Of a stretch of DNA of 24,193 bases, positions 14,814 through 20,781 are shown piece by piece. The notes under the pieces were generated by a model. The model made no database searches. It was not told the DNA's origin and saw nothing but the letters and a program-made list of their open reading frames with translations. Origin of the DNA: an uncultured Sutterella sp. (lineage in GTDB: Bacteria; Pseudomonadota; Gammaproteobacteria; Burkholderiales; Burkholderiaceae_F); contig CABQGK010000018.1 of assembly GCA_902463725.1 (NCBI GenBank), positions 1 through 24,193 of the forward strand. Reading direction: 5' to 3'. The position numbers and the translations under genes were made by a program. Position 1 is the first letter of the stretch. Every line of letters starts with the position of its first letter.

Positions 14814-16766
14814 TTAGGCCTTCTTAGCGAGCGCCAAGCCCACCAAGCGTCCGAACGTCACCGTACGGCCGCAAGCCATACCAGTTGCAAGGTTCGGGTA
14901 CTCGTTGGCAAAGTAGCCGCCCGAGTCGTTACCAATGACATAGAGCCCAGCGATGGGGTTGCCCTCGGTGTCGATGGCGTTCATCTCGGTATTGATCTGA
15001 ATGCCATCCATCGTGCAGAGCATCCAGCCTGTGTTCTTGGCGCCATAGAAGGGCGCCGTGTCCACCGGCGAGAGACGGTGCTTTTCTTTACCGTAGTCGA
15101 CGTCTTCGCCCTTACGGAAGAGTTCGTTATTGCGAGCCACCGTGCGCTTGAGTTCTTCGGGCGGAAGTCCCAGCTTCTCTGCGAGCTCTTCGATCGTGTT
15201 GGCCTGCATCACAAAGCCACGCTCGATGAGCTTCGGAAGCATCTTTTCTTTGATTTCGGACCAGAGATGGTTCGGTTCCGCCCCGTTTTCAAACGGGAAG
15301 AGTCGCGAGCAGCCATGCATCTTGAAGCGTTCAGCCCACTTTGGCCAGTTGCTATCAAAGATCGAGTAGTGCGCGTGGCCCTTCTGATACTCGTCGGCGT
15401 GCAGAATGTTTTCGTAGGTGCCGCTTTCATTCATGAAGCGCTTGCCGTCCTTGTTGACCTTAAGCCACGGCTGAGAGCCCATCCAGAAAAAGCCAGTCTT
15501 GCCGTTTTTGATCGTATCCAAGCCAGGATTCTGGTCAGGGCGCAACGCGCAACGGTCAAACATCATCATCGAGTGGGTTTCATCCATCTTGGCACCCGCC
15601 CAGAGGCAAGCACGAATGCCGTCACCCAACGCGCCCGGCATCGCTGCAGAGCTCCCAACGATGCGCAAATTCCAAGGCTGCAACGCCTCCAGCATCTTGT
15701 AGTTGCGAGCGTAACCACCCGTGGCAATCACCACGCCCTTCTTGGCGTTGTAGCGCACATAAGCGCCATCAGGGTTTGTCGCAATAATGCCCGTCACACG
15801 GCCATCCTTCTTTTCCAACTTCACCATCTTTGTGTTGAAGTCAAAGCGAGCGCCCTGCTTGACAGCGTAGTCAAGCAAAATCTTGTTCAGCGAGAGCGCA
15901 TCCTTGCCATGCGGGAGCTTCGGCGAGTGACCCGTCGCGAAGTGCTTGTAGCGCGTGCTATCTCCTTTGTCACCACTTTCGTGCCAAAGTTCAATACCAC
16001 GCTCTGCGCAGCGATCGCCCAGCCAGTCAATCACAGCACCGCTCTTGTCGGCCCAAAGCTTGACGAGATCCTGCTGGATATGGCCACCCGCATAGGTCGT
16101 TGCCATCGCGATGAACTCAAACTTGTCAATCTTCGTGCCCCACTTTTTCTGGTAGCGGCTGTCGATCGCACCCAAGTCTTCACGGATACCCGTGCCCACA
16201 GGAAAACGGTCAATACCAATGACCTTACCGCCTGCCTCGGCAGCAGAGGCCACCGCAAACATACCACCCGTGCCACAGCCCACCACGAGAATGTCGGTGT
16301 CAATCGTCTTGACGATATCCTTTTCAGCAATCTCAGGCGCTTTGCCGAGCCAATCACCGTCGTCCTTATCTTCCGCTTTGGTGATCACTTCAACGGGAAT
16401 TTCTCCTCGAGCCTGCGCAATGCACTTCGCAGCCGCCTGATGTACGGCACGAGAGGTAATCGAGGCACCCGAGACGGCATCAATCTCAGCGCTTTGTGCA
16501 GCAAGCAACTCACGCTTGAGCGTTTCGGCTGCGGCCTGACCAATCGACGGTGTTTCATGCGAGACGTCCAACACCACATCGGTGATCTTGTCCGTATCAA
16601 ACGTCATCGTGACAATCACGTCACCAATACCAGCCGCCTTGGCTGAATACGTACCAGGCTTATAGAGCCCAGCTGGGGCCGCATGCGTGACACCCACCGC
16701 AGCGATCGAAGCTCCACTCACAAGGCTCGTGCGCAAAAAGGCACGACGCGAGAGTTCCTTTGTCAT
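14814..16766 (-). CDS. Tat-exported FMN/FAD reductase (fumarate/urocanate reductase-like flavoprotein)
   Basis: A 650-residue periplasmic reductase. A twin-arginine signal (SRRAFLRTSL, residues 6-15) is followed by an FMN-binding domain (about 35-118) with the covalent-FMN motif DAVSGASIT (about 96-104), which ApbE would flavinylate. The FAD-binding domain starts at DILVVGCGTGGMFA (about 158) and runs to the end. No haem motif (CxxCH) is present, so electrons must come from another carrier. In place of the fumarate-reductase ending with its conserved Asn-Arg-Gly-Gly segment, the C-terminus reads NDSGGYFANEYPNLATGMAC then GRTVTFGRLVG, a variant common in gut reductases of unknown or non-fumarate substrates. 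It therefore probably reduces an organic acceptor such as an enoate, not necessarily fumarate. ATG 16766 has GAGGA 12 nt upstream. The nearest neighbour is a porin. Confidence 0.9.
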   Translation of the reverse strand: MTKELSRRAFLRTSLVSGASIAAVGVTHAAPAGLYKPGTYSAKAAGIGDVIVTMTFDTDKITDVVLDVSHETPSIGQAAAETLKRELLAAQSAEIDAVSGASITSRAVHQAAAKCIAQARGEIPVEVITKAEDKDDGDWLGKAPEIAEKDIVKTIDTDILVVGCGTGGMFAVASAAEAGGKVIGIDRFPVGTGIREDLGAIDSRYQKKWGTKIDKFEFIAMATTYAGGHIQQDLVKLWADKSGAVIDWLGDRCAERGIELWHESGDKGDSTRYKHFATGHSPKLPHGKDALSLNKILLDYAVKQGARFDFNTKMVKLEKKDGRVTGIIATNPDGAYVRYNAKKGVVIATGGYARNYKMLEALQPWNLRIVGSSAAMPGALGDGIRACLWAGAKMDETHSMMMFDRCALRPDQNPGLDTIKNGKTGFFWMGSQPWLKVNKDGKRFMNESGTYENILHADEYQKGHAHYSIFDSNWPKWAERFKMHGCSRLFPFENGAEPNHLWSEIKEKMLPKLIERGFVMQANTIEELAEKLGLPPEELKRTVARNNELFRKGEDVDYGKEKHRLSPVDTAPFYGAKNTGWMLCTMDGIQINTEMNAIDTEGNPIAGLYVIGNDSGGYFANEYPNLATGMACGRTVTFGRLVGLALAKKA

Positions 16767-16885
16767 TTCTTTGTGTTCCTCAAACGATTGTTCCGAAACC
16801 TTTCCGTTCTTCTAAACGGCAGAGCTAACTTTAGGACTGCGTGTTGCTCAGAGGTCAAGTACCAAAAAGACGGGATTTAGTACCT

Positions 16886-16924
16886 AGGGTTTTCCCTGAA
16901 AAAGAAGGGTTTACCCTAGTAGGG
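16886..16924 (-). promoter_or_regulatory. Cluster of palindromes upstream of the flavin reductase
   Basis: Three palindromes stand together 120-158 nt before the reductase start: AGGGTTTTCCCT (16886-16897), GGGTTTACCC (16907-16916) and CCCTAGTAGGG (16914-16924). The first and third are spaced about 27 bp centre to centre. A TTGACC box (16853-16858 reversed) with only a poor -10 element lies between them and the gene. This is the layout of an activator-dependent promoter. A FixJ/NarL-type response regulator such as the one at 380-1039 is a reasonable but unproven candidate. Confidence 0.5.
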
Positions 16925-17104
16925 AAAAGACTTATTGCCACTAAGAAAATGACCAAAATAACTACATCTTTCGATAGGTACCTTGACAGAAGTAGTACGC
17001 CCAAAGGCTTGATAGTGCGGCGTTTTCAGGAAATTGCTGCCCGCAGAGAGTTGCTCAAAATTGCCCCATTTTTTACAACTTGGGTGTGGGACATAGGTTT
17101 TCGC

Positions 17105-17248
17105 GCTCAGTTTTCGGCGCCGCGCACGCATAGAGCCGCTATGGTAGGATTTCACCCGAGAGCTTTCACTGCTGGGAGTTCTCACGCGGCACTTTGGTAC
17201 CGCGACTGGCTCAATGGCCTGACGTGCATGCATGTCAGGCCTCTTTTT
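17105..17248 (+). ncRNA. Candidate small RNA ending in a strong plus-strand terminator
   Basis: A perfect 8-bp stem GGCCTGAC (17216-17223) with GTCAGGCC (17234-17241), then TCTTTTT, is a textbook terminator with no gene in front of it. Upstream lie small stems such as CATAG/CTATG near 17130 and CGCGG/CCGCG near 17187-17206. No promoter is clear and the 5' end is a guess. The long frame crossing this region (16841-17278) has no ribosome site and runs through the terminator, so it is rejected as a gene. Confidence 0.4.
17216..17248 (+). terminator. Intrinsic terminator, plus strand
   Basis: Stem GGCCTGAC/GTCAGGCC with a ten-base loop and U run. It points toward the minus-strand terminator at 17255-17276: two RNA transcription units converge here. 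Confidence 0.85.
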
Positions 17249-17254
17249 ATGCGC

Positions 17255-17276
17255 AAAAAAACGCCCCTTGGGGCGT
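17255..17276 (-). terminator. Intrinsic terminator, minus strand
   Basis: ACGCCCC-AA-GGGGCGT followed by a run of seven Ts on the minus strand. It marks the 3' end of the structured RNA at 17255-17540. Confidence 0.85.
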
Positions 17277-17540
17277 AGTCGAGCGGTTGAGAAGCGATGG
17301 TGGGTTGCAGAGAAAAGAGAGAGCCTCCAAGACCGGCGCTCCGATGATATCGGTGCACGGTCTTGGTGGGGAGAGAAAGTGCAAAAGCCCATAGACCCAC
17401 TTTCGCACTCAGATAGAGCCGCCTGCCCGGGATTTCCCCTTCCCGGGCAGGAGCCCTTCTCTCTTCATTTGAGATCCTCGGGACAACGAGCTGGTGAAGC
17501 AAACCCGAAGACCTCTGCAACCAAACGTAGCTTTTGGTGG
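17255..17540 (-). ncRNA. Structured non-coding RNA of about 280 nt (unknown class)
   Basis: Read on the minus strand, GGTTGCAGAG (17522-17513) and CTCTGCAACC (17312-17303) form a 10-bp closing helix around about 200 nt. Inside are, in order: a 9-bp helix GTCTTCGGG/CCCGAGGAT with two G-U pairs; an 11-bp hairpin CCTGCCCGGGA/TCCCGGGCAGG (17422-17451) with loop AGGGGAAA; a 7-bp stem GAAAGTG/CACTTTC; and a 9-bp stem CCAAGACCG/CGGTCTTGG capped by CCGAT-ATC-ATCGG. The two G-U pairs become A-C mismatches on the plus strand, so the RNA is read from the minus strand, which agrees with the terminator at 17255-17276. No protein-like frame fills it. Known RNAs considered (6S, RNase P, tmRNA, SRP RNA, cobalamin riboswitch) lack their signature sequences here. 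The 5' end and promoter are not defined. Confidence 0.65.
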
Positions 17541-17572
17541 GCTACGCTCAGATGTAACCCCTCACCATACGG

Positions 17573-17731
17573 ATGGCATTAGATGGCAAGGAGTCGCACA
17601 TTACCCCCTTGGTCAAAGAGGCAATTGGTGTTGCAGCCTTCGCGTCCAACGTTGACGCCCACGCTGCACGTGCGAGTGTTGTTGATGGGTTTGCACACAT
17701 GACGCTCGAAAGCGGCACGTATACCCGCTAG
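17573..17731 (+). CDS. Possible small protein, 52 residues, unknown
   Basis: From the first ATG after an in-frame stop, the frame reads MALDGKESHITPLVKEAIGV and ends in GSGTYTR-like residues (LESGTYTR) at a TAG. A stem ACGCCCCC/GGGGGCGT starts 2 nt after the stop. There is no good ribosome site and I recognise no family. The opposite strand has a competing 66-codon cysteine-containing frame (17579-17779, TTG start), also without support. Only one, or neither, can be real. Confidence 0.22.
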   Translation: MALDGKESHITPLVKEAIGVAAFASNVDAHAARASVVDGFAHMTLESGTYTR

Positions 17732-17732
17732 A

Positions 17733-17752
17733 ACGCCCCCTTGCGGGGGCGT
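17733..17752 (+). terminator. GC-rich hairpin near the small frame
   Basis: ACGCCCCC-TTGC-GGGGGCGT, an 8-bp perfect stem. The T run is interrupted (CTCAATATTT), so termination would be weak. The stem resembles the one at 17261-17276. Confidence 0.5.
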
Positions 17753-17769
17753 CTCAATATTTAAGAGCA

Positions 17770-18243
17770 ACTCGCACAAAACACAAAATAGTCAGAATCC
17801 TAACTATTGATGGCATTATAACAGAAGGCTACACTCTGATCCGCACCAGGGCGCTCAGATATAAAAAATATGTAAAATCTTTACTTCCCCTTCGCTTAAA
17901 GATTTATTATAAATAGTTGATATATAAGCATTTTTTATCACTTACCCCTGCCAGAACAAGAGATAGTTCCAGTCTAGAAAATATATGTAACAAAATGTAT
18001 TTTGTTTTATTTCTGCACTAGTATATTTAGATATTTTTTGATTACTTCGATGAAATAATTTAAATATATGTGTAAACACTTTTGAGAGAATTTAATAATC
18101 AGAAAAAAGAACCACAAAGCGTGGATCTATTCCATTGACCACGGAGAGTAAGCAAGAGCCGAGATAGTAAAGAATGCGAGAAGAAGTATTTGTGCAGAGT
18201 TCGTGTATTGTCGCCCTGAGTAAGCGCAGAAAGATAAAGTTTA
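17770..18243. other. AT-rich spacer before the large RNA
   Basis: Roughly 17820-18100 is strikingly AT-rich compared with the GC-rich genes around it and has no coding frame. It includes the AT stem AACAAAAT/ATTTTGTT at about 17990-18007 and a CCAC/GTGG hairpin near 18111-18123. A possible promoter for the large RNA is TTGTCG (18208-18213) with AAGATA or AGATAA 17-18 nt downstream. The fit is moderate. Confidence 0.4.
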
Positions 18244-18589
18244 GGAGGGGCCGATTTGAGTCAAATCGCGACACGTGCATTTACGGCGTGTGCGACGCGA
18301 CTTGGCACCGCTTACGCTGTGAAAGTGAAAAGATAAGTGGATATGGTTATGTCGGAAGGTGCGCTTTAGGCTAACCGTCCGAAGCGCGCAGTGCGGCTTC
18401 GGACGGGACCTTTCTCTCTAAACGTGTGCCACCTAGTGAGGGCGGCGGAGGAAAGCGTGGCGAAGCGCTTCTGAGAAACTCTAGAAGCTTGAGCACACGC
18501 TCACTTGCACGGTGCGCTAGCGCGCAAACCGCGGGTCCGAACGTCGGGTCAGACGTTCGAGGTGTTGGGCTTATCGCTCAGCACGATGT

Positions 18590-18641
18590 GAACGCTCCGC
18601 CCGACGTTTCCCCTGGCCGGGCGGAGGTTCTCTCTCTAAGG
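18590..18641 (+). repeat. 52-nt hairpin module, copy 1, in the large RNA
   Basis: GAAC-G-CTCCGCCCG and CGGGCGGAG-GTTC form a 13-bp stem with a one-base bulge. The loop is ACGTTTCCCCTGGC and the tail TCTCTCTAAGG. It differs from copy 2 only at two loop bases. A small hairpin (GAAGCTC/GAGCTTC) follows. Confidence 0.85.
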
Positions 18642-18832
18642 AAGGAAGCTCTTGGGAGCTTCTAGACTGCGGCCCTAAGAGGCATTAAGGGGCTCGCAGT
18701 CTATGCGCTTCGCCCTCTCTAACGAAGCGGCTTCGTGTCTCCGGCTGCAGAACGCCACCCGGACGGCACTCGGTGTTGTGAGGCGTTTTCACGCGACACA
18801 GAAATCAGACAGTCAGCTATCATGTTTGTTGG

Positions 18833-18884
18833 GAACGCTCCGCCCGACGTTTCCCCATGCCGGGCGGAGGTTCTCTCTCTAAGG
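18833..18884 (+). repeat. 52-nt hairpin module, copy 2, in the large RNA
   Basis: Same stem and tail as copy 1, with loop ACGTTTCCCCATGC, 243 nt downstream; 50 of 52 bases are identical. It too is followed by a small hairpin (GGGACG/CGTCCC, 18886-18903) of unrelated sequence, so the shape is kept while the bases differ. Confidence 0.85.
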
Positions 18885-18993
18885 TGGGACGTGTTTGCGT
18901 CCCGAGACCACAGCAAGGCGTTTAGTGACGACGTCCAGCCTCTGATCCCGTCACCCAGTCGCAAGCTGAAGCAAAGGTTGCTACGACCGAGTC

Positions 18994-19028
18994 GGTCAGA
19001 CGTTGGTCTATTGTCTGACCCTCTTTTT
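18994..19028 (+). terminator. Intrinsic terminator of the large RNA
   Basis: GGTCAGAC (18994-19001) with GTCTGACC (19013-19020), then CTCTTTTT. An overlapping stem GACC/GGTC (18985-18997) could compete with it. Confidence 0.85.
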
Positions 19029-20079
19029 GGGACTACCACTAAAAACTTCAGCAATCCCGTGTGTACCTTGCAGCAATCCCCACTGCCATGGTACACGCGT
19101 GTTTATGAACAGCAAATTTCTCCAATTTGTGCATGAAACACGCTTCAAGTTTCTGCCTTCATCCACTCTGTGGCGCGATGCCGCAAAGCGGGTTCCCCAG
19201 AAGACAGACACTCTCAGCCTCAACGCTGCAAAGCCGATTTCGTGGCATAGTGACTTACCAAAAGGCAACTCAGCAGCAGAGGTCTGCTCTGTGCGGATGC
19301 GGCGCAGCCGCTGCTCGCCCCATCCCTATTTCAACTTTTTTGCCGTGCTCGCCTGCGCGCGCTGTTTTGCAGGAGGCTCCACCCGATGCCGACACGCTGA
19401 CAAGAGGCGGAGTCTCCCTAACCGGAGCGCTACTACCGAACGAGTGCACCGACCGATGCCCCCAAACGCGCAATGGCTGCAGGAGAGCGCTCAGCAACGA
19501 GTCTGAGGTGCGTCACCTCTAGAGCTCGCGCTTTTTTCACGAGAAGGATGCCATCAACCGCGGCTCGCCGAGCCGCTGCTTCCTGACCCCTAGCACTCGG
19601 CATTTCCTCTGGCTTTGTGCAGGCCTTCATCGTTGTCTCCTTTGCCACAAGGGCGTGTTCGGTGCAACACGTGCATGCTGCGTCACGTTGACGATGAAAA
19701 ATGCTTGGAAGGAGTCTTGGTGAGGGTGTGGGTGAGGGGCTGCGCACGCTCTGAGGTCACAGCAACGCATACGCGTCACAGTAGTTTTACTCTCAAGCGC
19801 GTGGCACTTACTCACGGTGGTTGGTCATGCACTCGCCAAAAAGACAGCATCCAAATTTTCAAGGAGCGCTTTGTTATTGACGGCGTTATGCATCAGGGCA
19901 GAAAGCCCCAAGCGGTATTGCACGCACAAGGGAGCAATGAGTCAAATGACTTTACTCAAAAGGGATGTGCAGTGCGCCTTCAAACGAAAGCAATTCCTCT
20001 AAATCTTCTGATCGTCAAAAAGTTGAAATATCAACTTTTATGCGAGTATACCAGCGCCCACGAACAGTCACGATGAAAA
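19029..20079. other. Gene-poor stretch right of the large RNA
   Basis: About 1 kb with only short, mutually overlapping frames on both strands. Near its left end CGTGTGTACC (19058-19067) pairs with GGTACACGCG (19090-19099), with one U-G pair favouring the plus strand, and CAGCAATCCC occurs twice (19049-19058 and 19071-19080). Other hairpins are GAAAC/GTTTC near 19136-19154 and CGGCTCG/GAGCCG near 19561-19576. One short minus-strand frame with a good ribosome site is listed separately. Confidence 0.4.
19433..19630 (-). CDS. Possible small or truncated protein, 65 residues, unknown
   Basis: ATG 19628-19630 on the minus strand stands 6 nt after AAAGGAG, the best ribosome site in this gene-poor stretch. 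The frame reads MKACTKPEEMPSARGQEAAA and continues Arg/Ala-rich with a helical part, VDGILLVKKARALEVTHL. No family recognised. It ends abruptly, and another frame overlaps the end (19270-19497), so it may be the front of a broken gene. Confidence 0.3.
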   Translation of the reverse strand: MKACTKPEEMPSARGQEAAARRAAVDGILLVKKARALEVTHLRLVAERSPAAIARLGASVGALVR

Positions 20080-20679
20080 TATTATGTAATACGTCATCTT
20101 ATTTTAGAATTTTTTATATTCGCTAATTATCAATTCATACATTTCTTTAAAAACAATGATGTATGATAAGTGAACGCGTATTCATTTTTATACGTATTAG
20201 TAACAAATTATTTCCTAGCATTGACTAACTGACAAAATGCCTGAGTTAGTAATTCTAAAATGTTTTTAAATTTTTTCTAGCACCTTAAAAATAAAGATGC
20301 TTATATGTCCGTGCACCATAGGTCATTGCCCTCAAAAAATCTATATTCATTACTATTAATAATGGATTTTTAGCGACTGTGTATCAGTCGTTTTATCGAA
20401 TTAACGTTTACACTTAGGTACTTTTGATGAGCACTTTTGAACAGCGGTTCAGTCTCTTGCTTGGTGCTGAATTTGATGACACGTAATTTAAGAATTCGCG
20501 CGGTTAACAACCATTTAACACCCCCTGCTACTCATCCAAACGCCCTATGGGAGTAGCGTTTACGCGCGATCGCACCCCGTACAAAGTGCTCAGCTAACGT
20601 CAACTCACCCAAGTCAATTGGCAGAGTGCGACCTTAGAGCTCGTTTCGCGCCGAGCGCCATCTGCGCTCACGCGCCAAA
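20080..20679. other. AT-rich gene-free region downstream of the exoprotein gene
   Basis: Roughly 20075-20480 is AT-rich, like 17.82-18.1 kb, and has no coding frame. It contains an 8-bp inverted repeat TCATACAT/ATGTATGA (about 20134-20168) and a small plus-strand terminator-like hairpin CGACTG/CAGTCG followed by TTTTAT (20374-20396). From 20520 the composition returns to normal. No gene seen. Confidence 0.45.
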
Positions 20680-20714
20680 GCAAATCGCCCAGCACTTTAG
20701 GCTGGGCGATTTGC
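20680..20714 (-). terminator. Terminator hairpin of the exoprotein gene
   Basis: A perfect 13-bp stem GCAAATCGCCCAG/CTGGGCGATTTGC with a nine-base loop, 67 nt beyond the stop of the minus-strand exoprotein gene. The T run is short (TTTGG), but the stem is very stable. Confidence 0.7.
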
Positions 20715-20781
20715 GTGAGGCTAGTGGCTCGGCGCATGGGGCTCGCGTCTGCTGCGAGGCCCCGCGCGCCAAGCAACGGGT

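Larger units (their letters stand above)
18244..19028 (+). ncRNA. Large structured non-coding RNA, about 785 nt (unknown class)
   Basis: Almost every part of this stretch pairs locally. Clear stems: CGATTT/AAATCG (18252-18268); CCGTCCGAAG/CTTCGGACGG (18375-18406); AGCGTG/CACGCT around AAGC..TTCT/AGAAGCTT (18454-18501); CGAACGTC/GACGTTCG (18538-18559); GTGTTGGGC/GCTCAGCAC; CTCCGCCCG/CGGGCGGAG (18595-18626 and again near 18838-18869); GAAGCTC/GAGCTTC; AGACTGCG/CGCAGTCT (18664-18702); CGCTTCG/CGAAGCG; AACGCC/GGCGTT; GGGACG/CGTCCC; GTGACG/CGTCAC. The GTGTTGGGC helix needs two G-U pairs that exist only in the plus transcript. The end is a strong terminator at 18994-19028. CTCTCTAA recurs four times next to or in stems. 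No ribosome site or long frame is convincing. The size recalls ornate large RNAs such as GOLLD, ROOL or HEARO, but I recognise none of them. The 5' end is estimated. Confidence 0.65.

Noticed and set aside
14781..16646. A 621-codon open frame on the plus strand opposite the flavin reductase
   Set aside because: It mirrors the GC-rich codons of a clearly real reductase gene; its product is low-complexity and rich in Arg/His/Ala and matches no family.
16841..17278. A 145-codon plus-strand frame left of the RNA region
   Set aside because: It has no ribosome site, crosses the candidate operator and runs straight through a strong terminator.
17255..17540. 6S RNA, RNase P RNA, tmRNA or a cobalamin riboswitch
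   Set aside because: GGGGAAATCCCGGGC recalls part of RNase P P4 but the other universal RNase P regions are missing; no tRNA-like end or tag for tmRNA; multi-branched rather than the 6S rod; no cobalamin box.
17579..17779. A 66-codon minus-strand frame with several cysteines
   Set aside because: TTG start without ribosome site, contains a GC-rich hairpin, overlaps the opposite small frame; not supportable as a gene from this sequence.
18590..18884. Repeated hairpins as a CRISPR array or integron attC array
   Set aside because: Only two copies, 243 nt apart with unrelated long spacing; no cas or integrase gene and no attC core sequences.
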